This document shows, piece after piece, positions 1-12,241 of a stretch of DNA of 64,000 bases. Source of the DNA: Aplidium turbinatum (taxonomy: Eukaryota; Chordata; Ascidiacea; Aplousobranchia; Polyclinidae); NCBI GenBank assembly GCA_918807975.1, contig OU964924.1:8320501-8384500 (forward strand), in the 5' to 3' direction. Under the pieces are notes generated by a model. That model searched no databases. It was not told where the DNA came from and saw only the letters and a list, made by a program, of their open reading frames with translations. The position numbers were made by a program, and so were the translations under genes. The stretch's first letter is position 1, and each line of letters starts with the position of its first letter.

Positions 1-1440
1 CACCACGACATTGTTCAAGCCTGGTGAGTCCACCACAACGAAAGGCGGAAACCAAATCACAAACTGACAGAACCAGCCCACCAAAATAACCAAGCCACAC
101 TGGTCCCTCAAACGTCCAGCAATGCAAACACGATGCAAAACTACACATTCCCGCCACCTGGGTACTGGGTAGTCTTGGCCTGGTTTTATCCTCTGCTGAG
201 AGTAAAAAAGAAACACAAATGATAAACATTGGAGAAATTGAGTCTCCTTCACAACTTAAGAATCGAACAACGCAAAACTGCTAAAACAAAACGTTTTGAT
301 TGAGTGAAAGAATCACTGTAAGCAAACAATGCCAAAAGGTGCGCCCATGAAGTCATGGGAGTGTGAGGTATCAAAAATTTGATCAGGTTGTTATTTTTCT
401 ACATCAATGTGACGACATTGACGTTAGTTACTACTTTAAAAAATCTATATCTTTGCTTCTGCAGAAAATCCGCAGAAAACGTCTTTTTTTACATGTTTAG
501 TATCGGCCACAGTATCGGCCAAATTTTGCCGATACCGATGCCGATACCGATACTCAAAAAATGGCCGATATCACCGATACCGATGCCGATACCGATATAT
601 CGGTACATCTCTAGTTATAATTCAAAAGTTTCAATTTTAAAATTATTTTCGGGAAAGTAGAATAAAAACCGACTTTCTAATGTTTTTTATCTCAAACACT
701 TTATTTCAATAAATTTGTTGAGTAAAAATTTAATTTCTATACGCACAATACACATGGCTATTACCTTGTTGTAAAATATTTTGGTTGTGTGATTTTCATA
801 CCTCCCGTTATTAGCGATTAATTAGCACTGGGCTAAGATAGCCCGTGGCATGCTTTCAGCGTACAAAAACAGCTCGTACTAAGATAAGGTTAAACACTTC
901 GTCCTCTGAAAAGATTGAGAAAAAAAAATACAACAGAGATGAAGTTGCTGATCGGAGCTGCCACAGACTTTTCAAAATTGTTCCCTTGAAAAGATCAAGA
1001 GAAAAATTAAGAAGCGCTAAAGTCGCTGATCGAAGTTCAGTTTACAAAACAGTTGACCACTCTAAGTATCTTGAAACAATCTAGTTGATAAACCGAACCT
1101 CACTTTCTGGTTAGGGTTATCGAATTAAGATTGTACTTTGTAGCCCCTCCGCCTCCATTACAAATGATCACAAGCTGCCACACTGGAATGATCTATTCAC
1201 TTTCAACTCACATTTCTAGTTTCTAGACAAAGTTACAAAAAAAACGTCAGCACTTATTTTGTGGTGGCCCATAATAATTCAATCTTTAATTCAAGTGGAA
1301 AAATTTAAAATGTTTGCGGAAACTCTAATAAGCGATTTCGGCTGTACTCTATTTTTTCTCTCGACCTTTGTCAGATATAATAAATGCCTTTGTATCCCCT
1401 GCTTTAGATATCCCTACTTATATATTATAAATTTTAACAG
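1..1440. other. upstream non-coding region, repeat-rich
   Basis: No recognisable gene. Bases 1-236 are open on the minus strand and end at an acceptor-like site, and a GTGAGT donor-like site lies near base 25 on the plus strand, but the translations match nothing I know. About 497-615 is a GCCGATAC-rich array. About 880-1085 resembles 61450-61560 (shared words include CTGATCGGAG and TTTCAAAATT), so it is a dispersed repeat. The first coding exon of NELFE should lie here or before the window; I could not find it. Confidence 0.6.
497..615. repeat. CCGATA(C/T) imperfect array, probable hAT terminus
   Basis: Short units of the type CCGATACCGATGCCGATACC alternate with their complements (TATCGGCC) and end in CGATATATCGGTACATCTCTA. 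This resembles the ends of hAT-type elements whose termini read CAGAGATGTACCGATATATC. Only one end was found, so this is either a solo end or a simple satellite. The family assignment is inference. Confidence 0.5.
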
Positions 1441-4400
1441 AAAAAAGAACTGAAACAGTTGACTTTGAAGCGTAAACAAGAACAAGCTGCTGCTGCCGAA
1501 AATGGGCCTCCCAGTGCGAAGCAAAAGAAAGCTATTATTCAGGTTAAAATTTAATTATGTTATGTATAAGCTTATCCAGGGTCTACGAATATAAATGGTT
1601 TAGGCTTCCTTCTGAACTGAAAGCTATAGTCAATTAGAGACAATTTAAGTACAGTTAGGTTTTATGATTGACTGAATCTTTATCCTCGGACTGGAAAAGC
1701 TTTGTGCAGAGCTTAATCCTGGCAGTTTTGCATACTTGTAGAGGCTTTGAATCACTGTCGCAGGCCCGGTCACCGAGATTGACAGAGTGAAGTTTCCGAT
1801 TGTTGAAGTCTTGTTGCCAGGGAACTATTCCACCCATTAGATTCCGCTGAATGAAGAACAGTCCTTAACATGCATTGCTCAAGCGCACACCCAGAGAGTC
1901 AAACCAGCGACACTTGATCTTTAGAATTTTTAACACCAGACATGGCACATTTATCAACAAATGTATAAACATGATTCAATAGATGGATTAGGCTTTGAAT
2001 GGAAATGGAATTACATTTCTATTGTACATTTCTATTTTCAATGTTTAAACTAGATAAGTTATTTTTTCTAGAATTTTCAAAAGCCTTATGTGTTCTGTTT
2101 TATGGTACAGTTTTTGCTATGAAAAAATAGCAAGCATTCATCTCTGTTCATTCACTCTAAAACAGAAAAAATCAGACTGCACTTGGCTTGTCATTTTTGC
2201 TTGTTGTACGGGTACGTCGTTCATTGGTCAATGAGGTTTATCTGAGCTCAGCAAACTTTGTTGAGTTAGTTTAATTGTTTTCTTTCCACCAAGGTAAGGA
2301 TTCAATTGACTGACAAAAGCAGCAGTTGAGAACTCTGTGGCATGAATTAGTGGTGCGTTACTGATGTCCAGCTGCATGTTGATTATTATCACTCTGTGTT
2401 ATTGCTCTGTATATTGCGCTATGTGATTAACAAATAAAACAACTTATTTCAAAGAAAAAAAATAGCCCAGCTTCATGGGTGATACACGTGTCTATCCCTG
2501 TAAATTCTTGCTACACTCGACTGCCAAGAATCACATTGGCAGACTTACCAAGTTTACCTAGGCGAATTATTGTGGTGCCGTAGATCTTTATGTTGTGGAG
2601 CAAGTATCTTTTTATTCAATACAGTTTTCCTTTTTTGTATTAATTCAAAAAGGATATTTTTTTATGATTTATATGCAACTTTTCACATTATAGAACTATT
2701 TCTAAAAACACGTATTTACTTATGTTAACTGCAGTATAATTAAGTATTAAAACATTTTTATGACAAAATGGCAAGGTGTGTCATGAAACTGGCTAGTTTT
2801 TTAACTCACTAAATTTTTTTTCAGGGAAATAAAACACCATCAAAGCCGCTTGAGTTTTCTTTTGGTGGAAAAACTAATCATCCAGTGATTCCAACATCGT
2901 TTAATGCTGCCGCCAACACCGAGACGGCCAAAAAGTTGTTAAAATCTGGAGCAATTCAAGTAAAAGTTGAAAAGAAAACTTCATTTAAAAGATCTTCAAC
3001 CTTTAAAAGCAGGAATCTTGTAAGTTTGATTTGGAATTTTGTGGTTGGTAGTGCTGCATACCTCACATAATGCAATTACCTTGATTACAACAATAATGAC
3101 AGAAAACAAAGAAAGACCAGCACAAACTTTCATGCGAAGGGTTCAATTGCTCACAAAGCACAGCCTGGAAGAATTGGACAGTTGGCTGAAAATCGCCAAT
3201 TATGGAGACTTTTATTGACGCTATTTTGCACTCTACTGGTGCAAAATAAATTATAATTATTAATACAACAATAATTATCATGACAACCACTTACAAGTTC
3301 GTATTAAAACTAACTCCAGTACGAAAGGTCTGTCTATAAAGCGACAGTGGTTACACTATATCATGCATGTTGACGTTTCATTAAGCCTGTAAAAAGAATT
3401 TCTACTTTTTTGATTGCTAATTTTTGTTAACCTTTTTACCCAAGTTGGAATATTTTCCACAAACAAATGAAACAATGTGTTACTTTTAATAAGGATGACG
3501 GCCAGAAGAAACCAGTCAAACATTTCGGCACGGGTAGTGAGAGCACAGAGGAAGATGCAAGTGACGAGCCTGATCCACAACCGGCTTCGAAAGCAAAAAC
3601 GGTATCACCTTCAATATACTATAATTAAACGGTTAAACCGGTTGCCTCTCTGCTGCTGGTCAAGCAGAAAAATTACGTCTTATCTGTTTTATGAAAACTG
3701 TAGTCACTGTTTGGTTCACAAACTAATATGGTGCATTTCAAAACCTGCTCCACTGCTCAAACCTTATTTCCAATAAACCAATTTCTTTTTTTTGGTTGGT
3801 TTAGCGCAGTGGTTCTTAACGTTTAGTAACCTGCCGAACCCTTACGCTAATCTGCAAGCTTTCGTTGGACCCCAAATTTTCGGTGAGTCACAAAAACAAA
3901 AATCTACCACATTTAATAGTAATACATTACTGTATCAACGATACTTCAGTTGTTTTTTTTTTAAGACCAATAGTGAGATTCGAGGCTTTGTTTCGGAAAC
4001 AGCAATCCTCATTCCTCATGTCATTTTCGCATGCAAACCGGTTTCGTTTTTTTGCTTTAACATCCACCTGAATAGAAAACGCATCCACGCATATAATAAG
4101 TGGTTACGAATGGCATGAGAACTTCAAGGACAACTGTTGTGATAAGAGGATTACTTTTCATTTGTTTGCACCAAAACGTTTGAAGATTTGTTGTGTTGAA
4201 GTTTCTTTTTTGCATCTCGCTTTCTTGAAGCTCGATAATGTCATCCAAGTATGGACTGTTGATATCCGCTGTTGTAGTATCATAAGTAAATGATTGACCT
4301 ATCTAGTATCTATGCTAGATATTGCGTTTGTTCAGGAAAGTAGTTTTAAAATAAATTTTGCAACTTCTGCAAATGCTCAGTAAATACTGGCTTAAGCCTA

Positions 4401-7400
4401 TGAACTTCTGAAATTTATTAATTACTGTATATTAACGGCTGTATCGCCATTAATTACTGTATCGGAACTATTTAATACCTCGTCCACACGTAGAAAGTTA
4501 GCGAAGTTGTTATTGCCAATCGCTGCCACCACAACTGCAATTTCCTCTGAAAAGCATTCATTTGCTCTTCAGCTTCTATTACATTTTTATCAATTCAAAC
4601 ACATTTTTATCGTCAAACACACAGATGTTTAACTGTTTATTTACCATCACGTAAGCCGCAAGAGCCAGGTTCAAGTTTAGTAAAGATTTACTAGTTTATT
4701 AATATCTATCATCAGTTCATCATTGATGCACCGTTGAAGATGGTCTTCTTTGACAGGAACTGCCCAAGACATTTAAACCATATGGAGGGGGTGGCAAGAG
4801 AGAGGGAGGATCGAAGTTTGTCCGAAAAGATAGAAAGTTTGAAAAGAAAACCCCAAGACGAGGTACGTTGGTGCTCTGAATCATACACGATGAAACCTTT
4901 TCCGAGACTCAGTTGGTGTTATGTTTGTATTGAATTAATATTATAAATTATCGTCATAGCACACGACTAGAGAAATGTGTTCCGAAAGCTAGTGCAAACC
5001 GCCACTACCACAGCGAACTCGCAGCATCAGGCTAAAACAGGTCGTTAATATCTACATTGTGAAGTAAGCAACGATCATGCTACTAAAAGCGAAACTCAAT
5101 CTATTGTTGTGAAAAAATTTGTGATATCAATTGCTATGACCGTGACGTAGCAAAACATATATCTTAGCTTTTCCTGTGGTTAAAAACACTAAACATATTC
5201 AAACAAATCTCAATCAGATATTTTATGAATTTGAAAAGAATCACTTGCAGTTTTTGTGAAAAGGGCCAACATAGGCTACAACCAGGGGATGGAAGGGAAG
5301 GAATATTTTGCCATGGAAAATGCGAAAGGTCGAAGGTTTGGATGATGGGATAGAAGACAGTCTTCCATCATTCCTTTCTAACATGTTTTTTTAACATAAA
5401 AAAAATTGTGTAGTAACTTGAGTAAAAGTTGCCGTTTGATTACGTTTCGTAAACTAAACTAATTCCATTTTCGATTCGTATTAAACCAATAATGCGATGG
5501 TTGTTCGAGAAGTCAACAACACACAGACAAGCATGCTCGTGAGTAGCATAGTTTCACTTCAGTCGTTTGCAGTAAAAGCACTGCATCGTTCTTTAACCAT
5601 TTGTATGAAAATCTGAACAATCAATCAAACAAACAGTCCGAGAAGCAATAATATTATGTGGAACAAGCAGAGCACATTGAAAATCAAAGCGCTAACTGTG
5701 AAATAAATCAATCAAGTTAATTTCAGTAGGTTATATAGCTTCACATAACGGTACAGTGGATAGGAGAAAAGTCGGAGACAGAAGTAGTAGGCTATATCAA
5801 TATATAGCCTAACTTTTTAGCCATATCGAAGCTATATCTGGAGACACAAAAATAAAAAAACATGCGGTTATCTAAGACAAGGTGCCTCCACAAATATATA
5901 TAAAACTTAAGCGATAAAATAGAAAATAAGCTTGCCCCGCTACAAAATCCTAACACACACTCGACATAAATCATCGCAAGAACGCATAACGCAGCCGCTC
6001 CTACGCTCCACCAACCCACAAAAACATTGACGATACTGATACATCTGGAGACATAAAAAAAAGGCATCCAAGTGATGTTTCAAATGACTTGGCAAAACAC
6101 ACCATTCCAACGCATTCCATCTCGCTATGCTCCCAATACAACAAGCGTCGCACCGAAACAAGACCACAGATATAGGTCTTGTGGTTTTAACTTCACACAC
6201 CAGACGGAATCTACGTAATTCTTAGAAAACTACACTACCGGTACTGTTGTTAAATTTTTAGCTTACTTGTGGCATATAATACAATACAGTCAGAAAATTT
6301 CCTAATGGACGAAATTTTGGAGATGGGTGGAAAAAAATCTCAGGATGGAAGATGGAAAAAACGTTTTGGAATGGATTTGTATGATGAAATGGAAATGAGG
6401 TGGAAGAAAATCTCAGGATGGAAGATGGAAAAAATCGTTTGCCGATGTGCAAGAGTTAGTCAGTGTGATGAATGATAGCGGACAGCTGTTTGCCGTCATA
6501 GCCATTGCCTTCGATTTTTCACTCATGTTTTCACTTGTAATCTTGATCATGAAGGCACAAGCCTTGCCACCATGACAAAAATTCGCGGTGGTGCTTACCT
6601 CGCATATCATGCTGGTGGCTTATACGGAACTAGTCTCACATTAGTTTGGTGTTTTGCAGGAAACACTTTGTACGTCCTTGGGTTTGCCGTCAATGAAAAA
6701 ATGGTGAAAAATAACTTCACAAAATTTGGCAATATTATTGATATCAGCATAGAGAAAGACAAAAGGTATTTCATATCCAGACATTTATGCAAATGTGTAA
6801 AAATATGTTCATTGTTTCAGTATACAGGAAAAGAAGCCATTGCATACAAAAGTAACTTATCTACTGTACATTTACACAACTTTGATAAGTTTTAATTTTT
6901 CCCTGAAAATAAAAAAGGCAGCATAGCTTGGTCAACTATATGTGCTGATTTTCAAACATGCCTAAGTTTGCCTTCCTTCTTCGGCCTACCCTTGTTTCAC
7001 CTTTCTTTTCTCAGTCATTTTGTTTTGCAACAATACATTGATATGCTGTGCTGTGCCTTTTTTCTTAAACATGACACCACTTCACGTTCAAGGCTTGATC
7101 GGATAATTTCTATCGATTCGAACCAGCCCTTTGTCTTAAGACTTAAATTTGATCTTTGTTCTTGAACTATTCTTGCTCAGCTCTGGTTTCGTTAGTTACG
7201 ACACTTACAAGGCTGCAGAGGAAGCGATAAAGGAGATGGACGACGCTGTTGTTGATGACTGTCGTATCAAGGTGTCACTTGCCCGTCGCCAGCGAATGCA
7301 ACAGCACGTGAAGGATGAAATACCGTGGGCAGGAATGGGTTAGTCTACTGGATTGCAAAAGCTCTAGTTTGTAGATATTTTTTTCCGCTGTTAAACTTGT

Positions 7401-7751
7401 GTGCATCGTTGTAGTTTTCGTCATATTACCTGGGTTATCTGACTGAACAAAAGTCGAATAAAATATGGTGTCATTGATTCATTTACTGCCTAGTAAAAGC
7501 TACATTAAAACATTTTCTTTTTCATTGAAACAAACTTTTCACGAACTTTCGCGTTCACTGACAAACTACCCAACTATGAACCCTATAATTTCCAATTTTA
7601 TTGAACTTGTTTTCCCATTGCGATGGCTTAGCACAAATAACCTTCCAGAATTAACGCAGTCCTCATTTCTTCAGCGGATAGAGGTGACAAGGGGAGCATG
7701 GAGAGCGAATCAGCGCGGTCGTTGGTGTCATACAACAGTGAATACATCTGA
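1441..7751 (+). CDS. NELFE: NELF-E, negative elongation factor subunit E (N-terminus missing)
   Basis: NELF-E is the RNA-binding subunit of the NELF complex, which holds RNA polymerase II paused near promoters in the nucleus. Exons: 1441-1542, 2825-3019, 3494-3601, 4757-4862, 6660-6765, 7181-7338 and 7675-7751, all with GT-AG borders and joining in phase to 283 residues plus stop. The first coding exon was not found. Diagnostic stretches are a basic leader (KKELKQLTLKRKQ), NTETAKKLLKSGAI and FKRSSTF (human NELF-E has TATEQAKQLVKSGAI and FKRSRTL), then one RRM at residues ~171-250 with RNP2 LYVLGF, GNIIDISI and RNP1 SGFVSY, followed by SLARRQRM. The last exon gives an acidic, serine-rich tail ending SYNSEYI. 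The Arg-Asp dipeptide tract of vertebrate NELF-E is absent; the exon before the RRM encodes only a short Gly/Lys/Arg linker. DAXX follows on the same strand about 10 kb downstream. Confidence 0.92.
1660..1925 (-). mobile_element. SINE group A, 5'-truncated copy
   Basis: Lies in NELFE intron 1. It shares its body with copies at 30499, 36966 and 45152: AAGCCTCTACAAGTATGC, TCCATTCAGCGG-like and GAGGATAAAGATTCA-like words in the same order. The tRNA-like head has decayed or is missing here. It ends in a short A-rich tail on the minus strand. Confidence 0.75.
3808..4120 (+). mobile_element. hAT-like fragment (CAGTGGTTCTTAAC end)
   Basis: Lies in NELFE intron 3. It begins CAGTGGTTCTTAAC and continues with GAACCC and GGACCCC words typical of Charlie/hAT-type termini. 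No matching inverted end or target duplication was found, so the right border is approximate and the copy is probably truncated. A similar start (CAATGGTTCTTAACATT) is seen near 33890. Confidence 0.45.
6321..6440 (+). repeat. two-unit tandem repeat, ~72-bp period
   Basis: GGTGGAA(A/G)AAAATCTCAGG followed by ATGGAAGATGGAAAAAA occurs twice, near 6326 and 6398, with a degraded GATGAAATGGAAATGAGG spacer. It lies in NELFE intron 4 just before the RRM exon and looks like a local duplication of a purine-rich tract. Confidence 0.7.
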
Positions 7752-8331
7752 AATTGAATTCCGTGATAATCTATCACACTTCGGCAAAACAGGATTAGCT
7801 TCCTTCACAGAAGACAGAGAACCGCTTGTGGCTGTGAGAAGCTGTTGCCATCCACACCAGGCGCTAAACGCAGTTGTTTTCACGCGTTATGGAATGTCAG
7901 CATGAAGTAGCAGTCTGACCAACTTTCGCATTAACATTGCCAGTTTGTTTTTGTCTGCAGTTTCACACTGTGCTTATTCTATGGTCGTACTTGTAAGTTG
8001 TGATGCACACAACGCAACTGAAATTCAGTTTTATCTTTCATTAAAAACTTGTCTGCTTTTTCTCGATGCAGTGACTGTTTTGAGAGGAAGCATAAAAATA
8101 GCATTTTTATACTAATAGTATTAGAAACCTTGAATAGTTTCTAATAATAAAAATAGTAATGATAAAAAATGTAATCATGAAAATGGTTTGTAAAACTTCA
8201 TCTTCACCATCTTCTGACAGCTGTTTCTTCGAAATGACCGAATGTACGGTATGCTGGTTTCACTTTGACAAGTTCTTTATAAGTTAACTGATTGTGGCCT
8301 TTCTGTGATTGGCATCTCGTCAAAGCTTTTA

Positions 8332-8337
8332 AATAAA
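8332..8337 (+). other. candidate poly(A) signal for NELFE
   Basis: AATAAA lies 580 bp after the NELFE stop and is the first canonical hexamer I see downstream. The stretch 7752-8560 is otherwise unremarkable 3' flanking sequence with no gene. Confidence 0.4.
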
Positions 8338-8569
8338 GAGCATGGTAGCCTACTTATTTTGGTCACTTGGTAGAGAATTTATGATGACTTCTAAACTTTT
8401 TACTGTAGCACAAACGCTTCGAAAATATTCTATTAACCTTTGTGTCAATACTACAATCGGTATTGTTCAAATTTCTTGTCACTTAGCCTAAAATATCATG
8501 CTAAAATATTACATTATAGGCCCTAATCGTTTTCCGCTGAGGCAAGACTATGTTCCTGCAAGTGTAGCG

Positions 8570-8690
8570 CTGATAAAGACTGCAGACCAGTCATCAACAA
8601 AAGGACGCTACCGTCCATCAAATGGGGTGTTAGTTCAAGGAAAAACAAGCAGCATGGGGCGGTAAAAGAGTGGACCCGAAGCCTTGGTTC
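8570..8690 (+). mobile_element. LINE 3'-end fragment
   Basis: The words GACTGCAGACCA, CATCAACAA, CACCATCAAATGG-like and GGTAAAAGAGTGGACCC match the last part of the LINE relic at 10432-11400 (GACTGCAGACCACATCATC ... GGTAAAAGGATAGAGTAGACC). It is a short degraded copy of the same family. The GCCGTACGAGCC-like sequence immediately after (8695-8735) looks like a different transposon end. Confidence 0.55.
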
Positions 8691-8859
8691 CATAGCCGTA
8701 CGAGCCAGGGGAGCAGCTGCCCCTCCCCTGTTGTTTCAAAACGTCGCGAATTCTGGTAAAATCTTGCAATTATTAGTGCAAAAATTGCTATATGAAAAGC
8801 TTCAACAGTGCATGAATTAAGAAAAGCTACAAATTAATATTTTTTACCTATCAAACTAA

Positions 8860-9462
8860 GTACGGTACAGCCTCTTATTTGCACAAGAAATGTGTCGCAA
8901 AATTTTCATTTGGCACACCCGTATCCGTATTGATGTATTGTATGGTGATCAACTTGTAGTACGAAATGCATTTAACCAACTGCATCATGCCAATTTGGGC
9001 AGCCACCAAAATATGTCTCGAATACTTTTGTGAAACTGCCCAAATCAAAACACAAAATTTGCTATAAGCTTATAGCTAATTTTATTAATTTTCACAAATG
9101 CATTGTGTTGATTTGGGCAGCTGAAAACATGACGTTATCTGATGAAACTGATTAGTCTGTTTGTGCAACTGCCCAAATTAGCGTGAGGCAGTTTCCCCAA
9201 AATGAACAAATTCATTGATTTTTCCCATTTAGGCCTACATAACTATATCGATTTAGATTTGGGCATTTAGGCCTACATAACTATATCGTTTAGATTTGGG
9301 CAAAAAAAATGAAATTAATTATTTGAGCATAGTCTATTTATAAAACTGTCCAAATTGGCATGCTGCAGTTGCCTCGGCATCAAAATTTACAAAATCTTTA
9401 ATTTTTTTCATAATATCCATAAATGCATCATCTTGATTTGGGCAACTACAAAATATGAATTT
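8860..9462. repeat. TTTGGGCA / TGCCCAAA interspersed array, left part
   Basis: GATTTGGGCA, CTGCCCAAAT and GCAGTTG(C) words recur every ~60-180 bp in both orientations. A local direct duplication (TAGGCCTACATAACTATATC, at ~9231 and ~9270) is embedded. The same words resume at 12242-12800 after a transposon nest, so the nest split one repetitive element. The family is unidentified. Confidence 0.6.
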
Positions 9463-9725
9463 AGGGAACGTTCAAATATTACGTAACGCCTTCGAGGGGG
9501 AGGGGGGGTTTATGCAAAGCGTTACGTTAGCGTCACATCGGGGGGGAGGGGGTTCAAGCAAAACGTTACGTAACGCTTTCGAGTACGCAATGGTAGTTTT
9601 TTGTGCTGAATTCGTAGTGAAAAAGCGTTACATGGGGGAGGGGGGATTGAAAAAAGCGTTACATGGGGGAGGGGGGGGGTCAAAAATTCGGAAAAAAAGC
9701 GTTACGTAATATTTGAACGTTCCCT
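9463..9725 (+). mobile_element. MITE with AGGGAACGTTCAAATATTAC inverted ends
   Basis: Starts AGGGAACGTTCAAATATTAC, continues GTAACGC with G-runs, and ends with the reverse complement (TTTGAACGTTCCCT). Internal GCGTTACGT and GGGGGAGGGGG motifs repeat several times. It sits exactly against the left end of the hAT element at 9728. No transposase is encoded and I do not assign a superfamily. Confidence 0.75.
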
Positions 9726-10060
9726 TTCAGAGGTCGGCAACCTTTAGCATTAAAAGAGCCAATGTTCCCAAGTTTCTTCAAATTAAGACATATTCGGAGC
9801 CATAACATGTAACTGTCGAATTGGCCACTAAAACCAAAGGTAATTATAGCCTACACTTCATGTAGAATTTCTTTCAATTTTTGCTTTGTACATGCGAATA
9901 TTCTAGAATTTCAACAAACAAAGCCTGACTATTAAACACAACCCTTTTTAGTAGGCTACCTACGGGCACAGTATTGGGTAAAAACATACATTTTCAAATA
10001 TTCATTTATTTCACCCAGCTAATGCGATATTTGCTCCTGAATTTTGCTCCTGCTCTAGAC

Positions 10061-11658
10061 CAGGGGTCCGCAAATACTGGGTCGCGACCCAAATTTGGGT
10101 CGCGAGACCATTCACAGTGGGTCGCAAAACGGTTTAAAATTACCATAAATATAACTTGTATGGCAAAAACAAATACAATCATATAGTCTTTGATGTGCTG
10201 AGTTTCGTACAATTTGGTAGGCTACAAGAAAATTTATACTTTCGATTGTAGTACAGTAGTTAAGCCCACGGTTATATATATAGCCTGGAAGACAGCTTGA
10301 GCCAGGGCATGAAAACTCTCTCAGCTTAGGCTATCTCCAGAACTGGCGACTGAAACTTAGCGAAATCAAAACTTTGGCGGCAGCTTTCCACCTATAGCCT
10401 ACAGTCGGGAAGTTGATCGTGAGCTACATGTTCAGAACAATGGAAAACCTCTGACCTTCTGCCCCAAACCAGAATATCTTGGGGTGACACTAGACAGATC
10501 GTACACATACCGCCACCATTTGGTGTCACTGCGCAAGAAAATGACATCCCACGCTGCACTACTCAAGCGCCTGGCAGGCCACAGCTGGGGGGCGAGGGCT
10601 GACACTGCGTATAGCAGCCTTAGCCCTTGTCTACTCTTCAGCAGAGTACTGTGCACCTGTTTGGTGCTGCAGTGCACACTGCCATAACATCGGCACTGCC
10701 ATAAACAGCACCCTGCGCACAGTTACCGGATGCATGCGTCCCACATCATTGGATAATTTCGCCATTCTCGCTGGCATCCAACTTTCTGAGCTTCGTCACG
10801 AAGAAGCCACTCTGTTTCTTAGCCGACGGGCACTAAAGCCTAACCATCTTCTCCACCACAAGATCTCTGCTTCCCCAAACCAGCACCCCAGTCGACTGAA
10901 GTCAAGACAACCATTCGTGCCAGCCGCTCAACTTCTGATCAACGCAGTAGATGAACTTCATCTCTGCGGCTACTTGGGCGGACTATAAATGGAATTCTGA
11001 AAGGAAGTCAAGTACCACCGGACTTTATTCGTTCATCCCCAACGCCGACACATGCCCCATCCGCCTGACACTACAAAGACAAGCATGGGTGCGCCTCAAC
11101 CGTCTTCGTACGTGCGTCGGGCTTTTCCGGTCAACTATGCGCCATTGGGGAATTAGCCTCTTCCTCCTCCTGTGAATGTGGTGCCGAGGAACAGACTGCA
11201 GACCACATCATCAATAACTGTACCATCTTCAAGCCACCTAACGGAGTGGAAGGTCTGCGTGTCATGGGTGATGAAACTAAATACTGGCTGCTCTCTAATA
11301 GCCTTCCAGTGTAGTCCGGGAACATCTTGAGTCTGGGCTGGTAAAAGGATAGAGTAGACCCTCGGCCACAGAGGCTTGCACGACGACAAAGCGCACGGTT
11401 AATAGGTCCACCCGCTTATTAAGCCCAATTTGGTCCATTCCGGAATTACTGAAGGTATAGGAGTGGTAGAAAATTGTCTCCCGCAGCCAAAATCGTCTGG
11501 TCCCGATGTGGCCTTAATAAGTGGGGACGACCGTATTGGAATTAATATTAATTTGCAAAGTGTTTTGCGCAAAATTATATGCTTCCGAAACGTTTGGGTC
11601 GCAAAGACTTCGAACGATTGCTTTTTGGGTCGCACCAAAAAGTATTTGCGGACCCCTG
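10061..11658. mobile_element. hAT-type element nested inside 9728-12241
   Basis: Inverted ends are CAGGGGTCCGCAAATACT and AGTATTTGCGGACCCCTG, with GGGTCGCGACCC-like repeats just inside. Flanks TCTAGACC and CCTAGACT are a near-match 8-bp target duplication. The interior is occupied mostly by LINE sequence (about 10432-11400), which must have inserted into it or been captured. Confidence 0.75.
10432..11400 (+). pseudogene. LINE reverse transcriptase C-terminal relic
   Basis: Conceptual pieces in shifting frames read LGVTLDRSYTYRHHLVSLRK, ALLKRLAGHSWGA, VYSSAEYCAPVWC, LRTVTGCMRP, LAGIQLSELR, RLKSRQPFVPAAQLLI, WVRLNRLRTCVG and CECGAEEQTADHI. This is the characteristic region after the RT catalytic core of a jockey-like non-LTR retrotransposon. 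Several frame changes separate the pieces, the catalytic RT motifs lie upstream and are missing, and the end is LSNSLPV-stop. It is a dead 3' fragment of a LINE. Confidence 0.85.
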
Positions 11659-12241
11659 CCTAGACTACGGAAACTAGGCTTACTAGTAAAGATAACGCTA
11701 GTATACTGGCAATAATTTGGCAAATTTTCCAAAGTTACTGATTAATAACTAATGGCGATTTACATATTTAACAAAGAGTAGGTATCTGACACTTTTAACT
11801 GCTTACAAAATACTACAGGCTACTACAAACTGCACTGTGACACTGCCAGGTATAAGATAATGCTAACATTAATTGTGCGGTAAATCACGTAACAATATGC
11901 TCTTTAACGTTTCACAGACGGGGCGGGCAAATCAGAATCTGTCCGCATACAATACATGCATTGTAAGCCGTGAGGAGCCGCCATTATTCCTAACAGTCCT
12001 AAATGGTTTTTTCCTTAGCAAGATAAAAGCATTAAATCTTGGTGAAAAAAAAACATACTAAACGGATTTGTAAGTCATAATTTTCAACAAAACTAGTTTA
12101 AACTATAGCCTAGAGCAGTTATTAAGTTACAACAAAATTTTTTTGTATTGCCCAAGCTCACAGTGTTTAAAGTCACGGGAGCCAGAGCAGAGGGCTGAAA
12201 GAGCCGCATGTAGCTCCGGAGCCGCAGGTTGCCGACCTCTG

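Larger units (their letters stand above)
9728..12241. mobile_element. hAT-type element (outer member of nest)
   Basis: Ends are CAGAGGTCGGCAACC on the left and GGTTGCCGACCTCTG on the right, a perfect 15-bp inverted repeat; AAAGAGCC motifs lie inside both. Flanks TATGAATT (before the MITE at 9463) and TATAAATC are a decayed 8-bp duplication, which suggests the MITE landed later at the junction. It contains the second hAT element at 10061 and a LINE relic. No intact transposase is seen. Confidence 0.7.

Noticed and set aside
2-236. Minus-strand open stretch at the window start ending at an acceptor-like site
   Set aside because: The composition (runs of Val, Trp, Phe, Cys) is not convincing and nothing joins it; kept only as a remark.
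7465-7905. 146-codon plus-strand open frame
   Set aside because: It overlaps the NELFE last exon in a different frame; the spliced NELFE reading is supported by phase and family match.
8860-9462. CRISPR-like array
   Set aside because: Repeats occur in both orientations with irregular spacing and variable sequence, in a eukaryotic genome.
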